Of a DNA stretch of 64,000 bases, positions 8,293 to 17,153 are shown one piece after another. Below the pieces are notes generated by a model, which had not been told where the DNA came from, made no database searches, and worked only from the letters and a program-made list of their open reading frames with translations. Every line of letters begins with the position of its first letter. Positions within the stretch are counted from its first letter, which is position 1. The position numbers and the translations under genes were made by a program. This DNA comes from Victivallales bacterium (lineage in GTDB: Bacteria; Verrucomicrobiota; Lentisphaeria; Oligosphaerales; Oligosphaeraceae): assembly GCA_017554445.1 (NCBI GenBank), contig JAFZIJ010000179.1, positions 1 through 64,000 of the forward strand, read 5' to 3'.

Positions 8293-10494
8293 TTACTTGA
8301 AAAGCTTCATGAGACGCGAGGTGATCTTCTGGATCACCCAGATGCGGCCTGTGTTGTTCAAGGTCGGTATGGCGATGGTATCCGCGAGACGCCATTCGCC
8401 TGTATTGACATGATCCATCATGGCCTGTGCATAGAGGTCGATGATCGGCGTGTTCGTCCGGAGGGCTGATTCTTTAAGGTAAAGGGCCGTAAGACGCGAT
8501 GTTTCTGGATCGATTTCCGGTAGTGGCGGTAGCGTCACGAAAACAGGCTGGATGCCGTTTACACGGCAGGCTTGCGCGGCGAAGAGGATCTGTTGCGTTG
8601 CGTCCAATGGGCTGAGACCCGCCTTGAGCGGTTCGTAGCCGATGGCCAATACCGCGATTTTCGGTTTGAGGCCGGTCAACGTCGAAAGATTGGCGGGAAT
8701 GGCGATGAAATCGTCCGTTCCAGGCGGGCAATGGACGGCGGCGTGGGTGATCTGCGTCAGCGGTGTATGCTGAAAGTACTCCGCCATAAGCGTTTCGGGG
8801 AGGAGATTGGCCTGCGGGGCATTGGCGGTGGCGATGAAATCGTCCAGAATAAAAAGGGATTCCGGATAGGCGGTTTCCATTGGTTCGGGCGGCGCGTCCG
8901 GCAGCGGATCCATGATGAATGCCACGCGGCAGGCGTCCGAATTTCCGTTTTCATAAAGTGCCGTGCCTTGGGCGGTTATGTTGAGAGACGCATCTTTAGA
9001 ACGGTGGATTTTGGCTTTTACGGGTGGGAAGGGCATGATGCCCGCGAAATCCGGCGTGAAGACAATGGCGGCCGTATCGTCTTCAATCGCGAGACTGAAG
9101 GCGAACATATCCGCCGTGCCATCTGCCTGAATGGTGGACGGTGCTGCGAGGCTGCCGTCCGCTTTTTCTTGCTGTATGTTGAATTTCAGAAGATTGCGAA
9201 TATTTGGCGGGATGGATTCGGGCCATTGGACGCGAATATCGCCTTTCAACGGATCGCCATGGCGGACAAGCGGCGTCAAATCACCGACATGCGCATGGAA
9301 GTTGGCGGCTATGCCTTGCATCCATCGTGCGAAGCCTGGAAATGTGTAGGTTGCCGAAGCGGCTTTCAGCTGAACCGTTGGATAATCCGCATGGGCGCAG
9401 ACGGCAAGATTCTGATTGACAGGAGTTTGGATGGACATCCCATATGGGAGGAGGGTGGTCTTTCCGTCTGGTGGCGTGCGATATGTCACAGCGGTCTGAT
9501 TTGTCTGCTGGAAATAATAGGCTTGGTCTTGATAGATGCTGCCGATGACGGAGGCCTCTGGATGACCGTTGATCTCCACGCCGAAGAGGAAGGGGCGTTG
9601 CATCGGGAAGAGATTGGTGGGTGGCTGTCCTGCGCCTTCCTTGTCCTGTGCGTCTTTTACAAGTAGTTTGGGAATAGGCTGTTGCAGGCATTGAACGGCA
9701 AGAAACTGGAGGGCGTGGAGCCCGGGGGCGACATCGACGGCGGCACCGAAGTTGCCACCGTCCTTGCGGATTTCCACGCCTTCTGTGGCATGCCAGTTGG
9801 CGACAGGCCGGCCATCCAGAAGAACTGTCCATGCGACATGCGTCTGGTCGCCGCCGAAGCGGACTGCCTGTTGCTTTTCGACGTTCCACAACGCCTCCCA
9901 GATGAACACGGAGACGCCGTATGTCATTTCAGGCGGTGACTGCCATCTTGGATTGCTGTCTGGAATGGCGCCATAAGTTGTTACGACGGAGGGAGGAAGG
10001 AAGTTCCGACGCGGCTTGAGGTTGGCGTAGAGGCGCAACATTTCCTCCGCCGTGAAGGCGCGCGTCGTCAATGACTGCCCATGACGGGAGACGCGGACGG
10101 ACGGAGCCGACCAAGCGGCTTTCTCTTTCGGCGGTTCCAGCAGAAGATAGAGGGAGGCGTTCAGGCGGAGGTTTGGCGGCTGGCCGCTAGGAGCTGCCAG
10201 CTTGGCGGCGTTTACAGCCGCGCCAAGAAGTTTGCCGTCTTTGAAGAACGGGAAGGCTTCCAAATGCGTGCCGCGATCATCGATTGCGACGACATTTTTC
10301 GCGCTGTCGGCCAGTTCGGTCGGAACAGGTACGAAAATGACAGGCGACCGTCTGGAAAAGGCGGTGAAGCGGATGCGGGCGGTGGCGGTTTTTTCCTGCC
10401 ATGGCGCGACGGTTGGCTTGGCAGGCTTGTCCTGCGCATGCAACGTCATCGCACCGAGCAGCAGGAAAAGAAGAATATTTTTAAGACGTCTCAT
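8293..10494 (-). CDS. Secreted protein with C-terminal SGNH-like domain, first gene of exopolysaccharide-type operon
   Basis: A 733-residue protein with a signal peptide (basic start, LLLFLLLGAMTLHAQ) and a long beta-rich region. The C-terminal ~200 residues (VAFIMDPLPD, PKIAVLAIGYEPLKAG, GIQPVFVTLPPLPEID, NTPIIDLYAQ) follow the SGNH/GDSL hydrolase fold. The canonical GDS serine motif is not visible, so activity is uncertain. The residues around 190-260 resemble a PA14-like or ligand-binding domain. It begins the minus-strand operon, 33 bases before the glycosyltransferase. A role in acylation or binding of the exported glycan is an inference from that context. Confidence 0.5.
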   Translation of the reverse strand: MRRLKNILLFLLLGAMTLHAQDKPAKPTVAPWQEKTATARIRFTAFSRRSPVIFVPVPTELADSAKNVVAIDDRGTHLEAFPFFKDGKLLGAAVNAAKLAAPSGQPPNLRLNASLYLLLEPPKEKAAWSAPSVRVSRHGQSLTTRAFTAEEMLRLYANLKPRRNFLPPSVVTTYGAIPDSNPRWQSPPEMTYGVSVFIWEALWNVEKQQAVRFGGDQTHVAWTVLLDGRPVANWHATEGVEIRKDGGNFGAAVDVAPGLHALQFLAVQCLQQPIPKLLVKDAQDKEGAGQPPTNLFPMQRPFLFGVEINGHPEASVIGSIYQDQAYYFQQTNQTAVTYRTPPDGKTTLLPYGMSIQTPVNQNLAVCAHADYPTVQLKAASATYTFPGFARWMQGIAANFHAHVGDLTPLVRHGDPLKGDIRVQWPESIPPNIRNLLKFNIQQEKADGSLAAPSTIQADGTADMFAFSLAIEDDTAAIVFTPDFAGIMPFPPVKAKIHRSKDASLNITAQGTALYENGNSDACRVAFIMDPLPDAPPEPMETAYPESLFILDDFIATANAPQANLLPETLMAEYFQHTPLTQITHAAVHCPPGTDDFIAIPANLSTLTGLKPKIAVLAIGYEPLKAGLSPLDATQQILFAAQACRVNGIQPVFVTLPPLPEIDPETSRLTALYLKESALRTNTPIIDLYAQAMMDHVNTGEWRLADTIAIPTLNNTGRIWVIQKITSRLMKLFK

Positions 10495-10599
10495 GGTCGT
10501 TGAACGGCTTGTTGCTTTGCCAATATGGAAAATCGGTTTACATTAGTGCGTTGATTCATGAATCGTGTTTAAACTTATTAACATAAGGACTAGATTGCA

Positions 10600-11898
10600 A
10601 TGTTCCAATTTTTTCGTGATTTATTCGTGGTGATTGGCCTGATGTCGGTGCTTTTTGGTTGCAAAAAAGCTCCGTCTGAAAAGGCCGAAGCGGATGTGAA
10701 GACGTTGACGTTCTGGCATATCATGAATTATTCCGGCCCGAAGGAAGTGCTGGAAGGCGCTGTGAAACGCTTCGAAGCGGCCCATCCGGGCGTGAAAGTC
10801 GTCGTGCAGACGTTCGAAAACGATGCGTACAAAGTCAAATTGGCGAACGAAATGGCGAGCGGCAACTCGCCGGATGTCTTTTTCACTTGGGGTGCAGGCG
10901 GACAGACATCCGAATACATCCGACAGGGAAAAGTGCTTTGCTTAAACGAGTACGCCAAAAGTAACGATTGGGAAGGGCGGTTTATTGATTCTGCGCTGTC
11001 AATCTGCCGCAATGGCGGTGATTTGTATTCCGTCCCGCTGGATTTGAGCGCCGTGACGCTGTGGTGCAATAAGAAATTGTTCGACGCAAACGGTCTTGCT
11101 TATCCAAAGACGTTTGAAGAACTGCTGGCCGTCTCCGCCGCCTTCCGTGCGAAAAAAGTCACGCCGCTGGCGTTGGGCAATATGAAAAAATGGCCTGGTG
11201 CCTTCTATTTCTGTTATCTGGCGAACCGTTGCGGCGGCACACAGCTGTTTTTGGACGCCGCCGCCGGTAAGGACGGCGCGGCTTTCGATGACGCGGCGTT
11301 TGTGACGGCTGGCAAAATGCTCCGCCAGTTGATCGACGCCAATGCGTTCTCAATCGGCTTCAACGGTTTGGAGGACGATGTGGCGCGGACGTCGTTCATC
11401 AATGGAAAGGCCGCCATGTATCTGACGGGCAGTTGGATCGTCGCTCGCGTGAAGGAGGAGAATCCGGACTTCATGGCGGACATGATTCCTGTTCCGTTCC
11501 CTGCCGTCGCGGGCGGAAAAGGCGATTTGCGGACGGTGTTGGGCGGCGTCAACTGCGGTTTTGCCATATCGAGCGCGTGCAAGGAGCCGCAACTGGCGGT
11601 GGAACTCCTTGAGGCCCTGACGGATGCGCAAGTCGTCGGCGATTGGTGCAAAATAGGCCGCATTCCCGCCGTGAAGACGACGGCGGAGCAGAACGAGTTA
11701 CTTCCTGCACCGACGCGCCTCGCGTTGGAGCTTCTGGACAAGGCGGATACGCTGCAGCCGTATTATGACCAATTCCTGCCCGCCCGTTTGGGCGTCGAAC
11801 ATTCGAATACGACGCAGAATCTGTTTGCTGGCACGATGACGCCGGAGGAAGCCGCGAAGAAGATGGCAGAGACCGCCCGTTCGTTGAAGGGGAACTGA
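10600..11898 (+). CDS. Extracellular solute-binding lipoprotein, family 1 (sugar ABC transporter)
   Basis: A 432-residue lipoprotein with a lipobox ending FGC (about residue 21). The mature part starts LTFWHIMNYSGPKEVLEGAVKRFEAAHPGVKV, then GNSPDVFFTW, YSVPLDLSAVTLWCNKKLFD, FINGKAAMYLTGSW and a C-terminal ELL region. These are the hallmarks of MalE/UgpB-type binding proteins. Permease and ATPase genes are absent on both sides, so it works with components encoded elsewhere. It is transcribed divergently from the operon at 10494 and is followed by a tRNA gene. Confidence 0.9.
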   Translation: MFQFFRDLFVVIGLMSVLFGCKKAPSEKAEADVKTLTFWHIMNYSGPKEVLEGAVKRFEAAHPGVKVVVQTFENDAYKVKLANEMASGNSPDVFFTWGAGGQTSEYIRQGKVLCLNEYAKSNDWEGRFIDSALSICRNGGDLYSVPLDLSAVTLWCNKKLFDANGLAYPKTFEELLAVSAAFRAKKVTPLALGNMKKWPGAFYFCYLANRCGGTQLFLDAAAGKDGAAFDDAAFVTAGKMLRQLIDANAFSIGFNGLEDDVARTSFINGKAAMYLTGSWIVARVKEENPDFMADMIPVPFPAVAGGKGDLRTVLGGVNCGFAISSACKEPQLAVELLEALTDAQVVGDWCKIGRIPAVKTTAEQNELLPAPTRLALELLDKADTLQPYYDQFLPARLGVEHSNTTQNLFAGTMTPEEAAKKMAETARSLKGN

Positions 11899-11964
11899 CA
11901 AAATCAGCCGGCCGATTTGCAAAATGCGAAAACCGGTGTAAATTATTGCATCAGTTTTAATCTT

Positions 11965-12040
11965 GTCTCCATCGTCTAGTGGCCTAGGACAACGGGTTCT
12001 CATCCCGTCAACACCAGTTCGACTCTGGTTGGAGATGCCA
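11965..12040 (+). tRNA. tRNA-Glu (anticodon CTC)
   Basis: A 76-base cloverleaf including an encoded CCA. The acceptor stem pairs GTCTCCA with TGGAGAT (first pair G-U). The D arm contains CTAGTGGCCTAGGAC. The anticodon stem is ACGGG/CCCGT with loop TTCTCAT, giving anticodon CTC. The T arm is ACCAG-TTCGACT-CTGGT. The sequence closely follows the bacterial tRNA-Glu consensus. Confidence 0.95.
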
Positions 12041-12046
12041 TTCTCC

Positions 12047-12079
12047 AGCCCTTCCAAGCATACTTGGAGGGGCTTTTTT
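12047..12079 (+). terminator. Rho-independent terminator of tRNA-Glu
   Basis: A 12-bp stem (12047-12058 with 12063-12074, one G-U pair), a four-base loop and six T residues, directly after the tRNA. Confidence 0.9.
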
Positions 12080-12300
12080 AGTACTTTGTTATTAAAATAT
12101 CGTCACTTCTCGTCGCTGGCAAATGATGTCAAAATTGGTCACGTTTTGGTCACGCTTGTACCCGCGTGACCAATTTTAGCCTCTTCGGTTCTCTGGAGAG
12201 GCTTTTTTGATACAAGAATCAAAATACCATCACTTTCACCACTGTCAAATCATCGCAAAAGTTACCATTAAATTACCACAAAAATTGCTGTGGTAGAAAA
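12080..12300. repeat. Degenerate direct repeats with inverted GGTCACG elements downstream of tRNA-Glu
   Basis: After the tRNA terminator, a ~50-base stretch (about 12093-12142, AAAATATCGTCACTTCTCG...) is imperfectly repeated at about 12221-12270 (AAAATACCATCACTTTCAC...). Each copy follows a terminator-like hairpin (12047-12079 and 12179-12208). Between them, AAAATTGGTCACG (12131-12143) and CGTGACCAATTTT (12165-12177) form a perfect 13-bp inverted repeat. An internal TTGGTCACGC (12146-12155) can pair instead with GCGTGACCAA (12164-12173). This could be an attachment-site remnant of an integrated element. No integrase is present. Confidence 0.55.
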
Positions 12301-12415
12301 GCTCCATTATTATCTATCAACTGCTTGAAAAAATAGGATTTGGTTTCATGTTAAATCTTGGATTGGTCGTGAATTGAAATCAAAATAGAGAAAACAAGAC
12401 AACAAAGGACAACGT

Positions 12416-13585
12416 ATGAAAAAGAATGACATTAGGAACCTGTTTTTACTCCTGTCTTTGGTATTTGTGGCGACAGGATGCTGCTGCATCAAGTCCCCCA
12501 TCACGCTGGTGGCTCCTGCGAATGACGCGATGATTGTCCAGCATCCGAAGGAAATGCATGAATTCCTGCAGCTGGCCAGCGCGCCGCGGCGGGAGTATTT
12601 CAACGACAAAGATAAACGCGCCGTCCTGTATCAGCGCCATCAGTCCGTCCCGCAGACGTTCAGCTGGAAATCGGACATTAAATTGAAAGATGTCGCTCTC
12701 GAATTCGCGTTGGATGAGAATTTCACGACGAATGCGCAGGAGTTGATTTTGAGCATGGACGCTGACGCAAAAACGGCGCAAGTCTGCAATTTCCAGGCAG
12801 GTAAGACGGTTTACTGGCGTGTGACGGGAAAAGCCCCTTGCGGGAAGACTGTGAAATCGGCGGTTGGCTCCTTCAAGACGGAGGATTTGCAGCCCCGCCA
12901 GATCACGCTGCCGGGCGTGGACAATGTCCGCGATCTCGGTGGTTGGAAGACTGTTGACGGCAAACGCATGCGCCAAGGCTTGATCTTCCGCTCCGCTGGC
13001 CTCAATCTCGACAGCCCCGACTGGGTGTGGGATGAAGCGAAACGCATTGATCCGAAAAAGAGCCGCATCGGCGAGACGGTCATCAAAAAGGAAGGCATCG
13101 ACTATTTCGTGAACAAGGTCGGTATCAAGACGGAGCTTGATCTGCGTTGGGACGGCGAAGTCGCGACGATGTCGGAATCGCCGATGGGCAAAGCCGTGAA
13201 ATGGATTCACATCCCCTCCTATGACTACTATGGCCCCATTTTCCAGGAAAAAGGCATGAAAGCCGTGCGGGATGATTTCAAACTCTTCGCCGACAAGAAC
13301 AACTATCCCATCGTCTTCCATTGCATCGCGGGTGCTGACCGTACGGGTACGCTTTCATACATCCTCTGCGGACTTCTCGGCGTTGCGGAAGACAATCTGC
13401 GCAAGGATTGGGAAGTGACTGCCCGTGATTATTTCAAATATGAAAACTACGATACGATTAGCCTCGGCTTCGACAAATATGGCGAGCCCGGCGATCCGCT
13501 CTCCGTCAAAATCCAGAAGTTCCTGCTGACCTGCGGCGTGACGCAGGCGGAGATTGACGCATTCAAGGCAATCATTCTTGAATAA
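12416..13585 (+). CDS. Lipoprotein tyrosine/serine phosphatase (Y_phosphatase3 type)
   Basis: A 389-residue lipoprotein (lipobox ...VFVATGC at about 17-22). An N-terminal fibronectin-III-like domain (about 30-155) ends SFKTED. The catalytic domain that follows contains LPGVDNVRDLGGW, LIFRSAGL, TELDLRW and the CX5R loop HCIAGADRTG (Cys about 302, Arg about 308). This is the signature of the tyrosine phosphatase family 3 (IphP/LipA-like). It would dephosphorylate protein or lipid phosphates at the cell envelope. The start follows AAAGGACAACGT. It stands alone between the tRNA region and a tandem-repeat region. Confidence 0.88.
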   Translation: MKKNDIRNLFLLLSLVFVATGCCCIKSPITLVAPANDAMIVQHPKEMHEFLQLASAPRREYFNDKDKRAVLYQRHQSVPQTFSWKSDIKLKDVALEFALDENFTTNAQELILSMDADAKTAQVCNFQAGKTVYWRVTGKAPCGKTVKSAVGSFKTEDLQPRQITLPGVDNVRDLGGWKTVDGKRMRQGLIFRSAGLNLDSPDWVWDEAKRIDPKKSRIGETVIKKEGIDYFVNKVGIKTELDLRWDGEVATMSESPMGKAVKWIHIPSYDYYGPIFQEKGMKAVRDDFKLFADKNNYPIVFHCIAGADRTGTLSYILCGLLGVAEDNLRKDWEVTARDYFKYENYDTISLGFDKYGEPGDPLSVKIQKFLLTCGVTQAEIDAFKAIILE

Positions 13586-13744
13586 CTTTCTTAGAACCAC
13601 GAATGGACACGAATTCACACGAATTTGGGCAGTCCACTGAATACACTGAAGAAACAGATGCCTTCCCGCAGGCGCCGACAAAATCAGAAGAATTTTGATG
13701 CATATAGGAAATCTAAAGAGAAGAGAATTCCAACGGCTGCCTGC
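13586..13744. other. Non-coding stretch with CACGAAT-type repeats
   Basis: No convincing gene. ACCACGAATGGACACGAATTC near 13596 repeats the words CACGAAT and ACACGAA. The same style of short intergenic repeat recurs at 34305-34335 and, inverted, at 34495-34530. Confidence 0.5.
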
Positions 13745-13910
13745 GGCTCGGCGGTTCGTCACGCTTCGCGGAAGTGCTAACAACGTCATGCGGAAGCTCG
13801 AAGTTCATAGTCTGTTGGCTCGGCGGTTCGTCACGCTTCGCTCAAGCGGAAACAACGTCATGCGGAAGCTTGAAGTCCATCGTCTGTTGGCTCGGCGGTT
13901 CGAATGTCGT
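13745..13910. repeat. 72-bp tandem repeat, about 2.3 copies
   Basis: Copies begin at 13745, 13817 and 13889 with GGCTCGGCGGTTCG; the period is exactly 72. The two full copies differ at a handful of positions and the third is cut short after ~20 bases. The period is a multiple of three, so frames stay open, but there is no ribosome-binding site or recognisable protein. Confidence 0.9.
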
Positions 13911-13964
13911 TTCGCGTGAGAACATCATTTTGCGAAAAAGTAATATAATCATAGGTGGATCACC

Positions 13965-14798
13965 ATGAAATTTTGGAAAATGAATGGCGCGGGCAATGAT
14001 TTCATCATCATTGACAACCGCGTGGAGAAAATTCCGCACGAAAAACTGCCGTCGGTGGCCAAGACGTTGTGCGAACGGCATTTGTCCATCGGAGCGGATG
14101 GTTTCATGGTCGTGGTGGCGTCGGATAAAGCGGACTATCGGATGATATTCTTCAATTCCGACGGCTCCATCGGCGAAATGTGCGGCAATGGCGCGCGTTG
14201 CATTGCACGATATGGCTATGAAAACGGCCTTGCGGGCGATGTGCAGCGGATTGAAACGGATTCCGGAATCGTGGTCGGGCATCGCATGGACCAACGTCTC
14301 TACAAAGTGCGGCTTAATGACGTGACGTTGTTGGAACGACGTGACTTAGACGTTGATGGCAAGACGTATGAATGCACCTATGTCGAGCTTGGCACGCCTG
14401 GTCTTCCGCATGCCGTCGTGCCAATCAATGGATTGGTGGACTATCCGCATGACCAATTGTTCGAACTGGGCCGTAAGATGCGCTATCACAAGGCGTTCCC
14501 GAAGGGGGCGAACGTCAATTTCTATGAAATCATCGAAAAAGACCATGTGACGGTGCGGACATGGGAGCGCGGCGTGGAGGATTTCACCTATGCATGCGGG
14601 ACGGGCTCTGGTTCTGTGGCGACCGTTTTGACGCTTGCAGGAAAGGCCAGCGGTCGTCATGTGCAGATTGACATGCCTGGCGGACGGCTTTTTATCGATG
14701 TCGAACGAACCAGCGAACATGTTGACAATCTGTATCTTACAGGTCCAACGAACATCGTCTGCAAAGGCGATGTGACGGATGAGGAACTACCGCGATGA
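13965..14798 (+). CDS. dapF: Diaminopimelate epimerase
   Basis: A 277-residue cytosolic enzyme that interconverts LL- and meso-diaminopimelate for lysine and peptidoglycan synthesis. It starts MKFWKMNGAGNDFIIIDNR. The two catalytic cysteines lie in EMCGNGARC (about 71) and YACGTGSGS (about 211), and FNSDGS precedes the first. AGGTGG lies before the ATG. The stop overlaps the ATG of the next gene (ATGA), indicating translational coupling. Length and both half-sites are complete, so it should be active. Confidence 0.97.
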   Translation: MKFWKMNGAGNDFIIIDNRVEKIPHEKLPSVAKTLCERHLSIGADGFMVVVASDKADYRMIFFNSDGSIGEMCGNGARCIARYGYENGLAGDVQRIETDSGIVVGHRMDQRLYKVRLNDVTLLERRDLDVDGKTYECTYVELGTPGLPHAVVPINGLVDYPHDQLFELGRKMRYHKAFPKGANVNFYEIIEKDHVTVRTWERGVEDFTYACGTGSGSVATVLTLAGKASGRHVQIDMPGGRLFIDVERTSEHVDNLYLTGPTNIVCKGDVTDEELPR

Positions 14799-16177
14799 GG
14801 CGGTTTGAAGCAATAAAAATCAGCGGCTTGCGGATGCTTTGCGCATGTCTGCTGTTGTTTATGACAGGGAATAGGACGATGGCGGAAGAACGAATGGACG
14901 ATTTGAAGAAACGGACGCCGATGGATTTGTCGTTCAAGCAGTTATGGAAACGGCGCTTTGTGTTTGACGCGGAGCTTCCGTTTCCGAAGGATGTAACCTT
15001 CTTGCCATGCGGCCATTATGCGGCGGATGTGACTTCGCTTCCGGCGGAAATGCAACTGGTGACGAAGGATGGCGATGTGAAAATGCGCGTTGAAGCGCCG
15101 TCCGATGTGACACCGCCCTATACGTTCCATGTGGCGTTCTGCGGCAAGTCGCGTTGCGGTGTCTATGTGACAAAAGACGGCGTGACAAAACTTTACAAAC
15201 TGGCTCCGCTTCCAAACGGTTTTGATCCGCGGGATAAGAACTGGACAACGGAGCTTGTCATGCGCAGCCATGGCGGCATGGGTGATGTGAAAAAAACGCT
15301 GACAGCTGGCATGGGGCAGGCGGATGTCCGTTTTGTGACGCGTGGCCGCCAAAATGCTCTCTATTGGGAGGATGGACGGCTTTTCTTTACATTCTCCGTG
15401 CGGATTTTCGGCGGCTTCCAAGGCGTGGCAAGTTTCGATCCGGCCAAATTGGACGTCCGTTTGGAAGGAACCATTCTATTCGATTATGGCGACGGCAAGT
15501 TGCGCAACGATGTCGCCTCCCATCTCTTCTACGACGAAGAGTCGTGCGAATGGCGTGCGTTCGTCAGTAATTTTTCAACTGGCGGCGACGGCCTGAACGG
15601 CCGTGCGGAAGGCGGCCTGAATGCCGCATGGTGCAAGGAAAATCCGTTGCACGGATTGAGTGTCATGAAAGCCAAGTCGTTGGGGCTGAAAGGATTGATG
15701 CATGAAGATCCGTCGGGCATCTGGGATCCGGAGGCAAAGAAATGGCGGTTGTTCCTTTGCACGTTTGTGAAAGGAATCAAAGCACAAATGTTGGAAAGCG
15801 ACAACTGGGACGGCCCGTATGAACCGTTGACGGAGATTGTTCCAGAAGATTCCACTGGCACGACCATTCAATGGATGAACGGCGTCCGCTACTGCTTTTC
15901 TGGCAGTGCGGAACATGCGTTGTATGTTTATTCCTATCCACTTCTGAAAAAACTCGGCAAGCTGAAACTAGATGTGGAGCCATGGGGCGACACACCGCTG
16001 GAGACGCCGTGGGGCGTCATGAAAACGACCAATTCCCGCGTCTGGCCATGCTTTGCGGAACTGCCCGACGGCTATCCATATAAATATATTCTGCTGACGA
16101 TGGACCGCATCAATATTCCAGGCATGCCCAATCCGAATTGGACATACGGCGGCTTGTACATTTATGGAGCGAATTAA
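14795..16177 (+). CDS. Secreted beta-propeller protein, GH43/GH117-like shape
   Basis: A 460-residue protein with an N-terminal signal (LRMLCACLLLFMTGNRTMA). Repeating beta-rich blocks include TFHVAFCGK, ALYWEDGRLFFTFSVR, SHLFYDEESCEWRAFVSNF, HEDPSGIWDPEAKKWRLFLCTF and TYGGLYIYG, which fits a five-bladed propeller like GH43, GH62 or GH117 enzymes. The HEDPSGIWDPEAKKW segment could carry acidic active-site residues, but I cannot assign a substrate. It overlaps dapF by four bases, so the two are probably co-translated by accident of packing. Confidence 0.55.
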   Translation: MRRFEAIKISGLRMLCACLLLFMTGNRTMAEERMDDLKKRTPMDLSFKQLWKRRFVFDAELPFPKDVTFLPCGHYAADVTSLPAEMQLVTKDGDVKMRVEAPSDVTPPYTFHVAFCGKSRCGVYVTKDGVTKLYKLAPLPNGFDPRDKNWTTELVMRSHGGMGDVKKTLTAGMGQADVRFVTRGRQNALYWEDGRLFFTFSVRIFGGFQGVASFDPAKLDVRLEGTILFDYGDGKLRNDVASHLFYDEESCEWRAFVSNFSTGGDGLNGRAEGGLNAAWCKENPLHGLSVMKAKSLGLKGLMHEDPSGIWDPEAKKWRLFLCTFVKGIKAQMLESDNWDGPYEPLTEIVPEDSTGTTIQWMNGVRYCFSGSAEHALYVYSYPLLKKLGKLKLDVEPWGDTPLETPWGVMKTTNSRVWPCFAELPDGYPYKYILLTMDRINIPGMPNPNWTYGGLYIYGAN

Positions 16178-16190
16178 TTCGCACCATGCT

Positions 16191-16267
16191 TATGGCCTAT
16201 GGCCTATGGCTTATGGCTTATGGCTTATGGCTTATGGCTCATGGCCTATGGCTTATGGTTTATAGCT
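16191..16267. repeat. Heptanucleotide repeat, 11 units of TATGGCT
   Basis: Eleven consecutive 7-base units, mostly TATGGCT or TATGGCC with four variants, fill the space between two genes. Similar heptads (CTTAAAG, TTTTAGC) occur near 17110, 20293 and 20448. Confidence 0.95.
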
Positions 16268-16308
16268 AAAGGATTTAGATAAAATATCAACAGTAACAGG
16301 AAACAATC

Positions 16309-16932
16309 ATGAAGACCATTCTTTTCCAAGGCGATTCCATTACCGATGCAGGGCGTGACAAGACGAATGAAATCCTGCCGCCAGGAGCAGGGCTTGGCGC
16401 GGGTTATCCCATGCTTGTCGCAGCGCGTCTGCTTTGCGACTATCCAGGCGAATATACGATCATCAACAAAGCCATCAGCGGCAATCGTGTCGTCGATTTG
16501 TACGCCCGTTGGAAAATTGATGCATTGCATATTCGGCCGGACATCCTGTCCATCATGATCGGTGTCAACGACACATGGCATGAATTTGCGCGTCAGAACG
16601 GTGTGGAAGTGCCACGTTATGAACGCATTTACCATGAACTGCTGGAATGGACGAAAGCGGAATTACCGAATGTGAAACTTGTCCTCATGGAGCCGTATGT
16701 CCATCCGTTCGGCGCTGTCGGCGACGGCTGGAAGGAAGAAATTGATCAACGCCGCGCAATTGTCCGTAAGCTTGCGGACGAATTCAAGGCCATTTTCATT
16801 CCAAGCCAGACGCTGCTGGATGATGCCTTGGCCCGTGCTCCGCAGGAGCATTGGACGAAAGACGGCGTCCATCCACTTCTGGCTGGACATCAGCTGTTTG
16901 CGGATGCCTGGATTAAGGCGGTAATTGGCTAG
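16309..16932 (+). CDS. SGNH/GDSL hydrolase (esterase)
   Basis: A compact 207-residue cytosolic SGNH enzyme. Block I is FQGDSITDAG with the nucleophilic Ser. The block II Gly lies in NKAISGNRV, block III is MIGVNDTW with Asn, and block V is KDGVHPLLAGH with the Asp-His pair. All four catalytic blocks are intact, so it should hydrolyse an ester, probably deacetylating sugars as in the acetylxylan-esterase-like subgroup. There is no signal peptide. It ends in a 9-base repeat region and a strong terminator. A second, lipoprotein SGNH enzyme is convergent at 17154. Confidence 0.9.
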   Translation: MKTILFQGDSITDAGRDKTNEILPPGAGLGAGYPMLVAARLLCDYPGEYTIINKAISGNRVVDLYARWKIDALHIRPDILSIMIGVNDTWHEFARQNGVEVPRYERIYHELLEWTKAELPNVKLVLMEPYVHPFGAVGDGWKEEIDQRRAIVRKLADEFKAIFIPSQTLLDDALARAPQEHWTKDGVHPLLAGHQLFADAWIKAVIG

Positions 16933-16933
16933 A

Positions 16934-17062
16934 GACTGGAGTTACTGGATATTCTGGATATTCTGGATATTCTGGAGAGACTGGAAAGACTGGATTAACT
17001 TCCAGAACTTCCAGAACTTCCAGAATCTCCAGAGCTTCCAGAGCTTCCAGAGCTTCCAGAGA
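16934..17062. repeat. Nonanucleotide repeats in two opposing blocks, forming a long imperfect hairpin
   Basis: Six to seven units of the type TCTGGATAT/ACTGGAAAG run to about 16997. Seven units of the type ACTTCCAGA/GCTTCCAGA follow to 17062. The second block is roughly the reverse complement of the first (CTGGA against TCCAG), so the RNA could fold back on itself over ~60 bases per arm just before the terminator. Confidence 0.85.
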
Positions 17063-17068
17063 AACCAC

Positions 17069-17108
17069 AAGGCTTGCGAGCTATCTGTCTCGCAAGCCTT
17101 GTTTTTTT
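17069..17108 (+). terminator. Rho-independent terminator after the SGNH gene
   Basis: A perfect 12-bp stem (AAGGCTTGCGAG with CTCGCAAGCCTT), an eight-base loop and seven T residues. Confidence 0.92.
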
Positions 17109-17153
17109 CGCTTTAAGCTTTAAACCTTAAGCTTTTAGCTCCGCCGAAGGCGG

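Noticed and set aside
8572-9666. 364-codon frame opposite the SGNH-like secreted protein
   Set aside because: Antisense shadow; composition is odd and no start signal is present.
13695-13919. 74-codon frame over the 72-bp tandem repeat
   Set aside because: Open only because 72 is divisible by 3. Other frames are open too and no initiation signal or homology is visible.
16191-17062. CRISPR array
   Set aside because: Units of 7 and 9 bases repeat without spacers and no cas genes are in the window.
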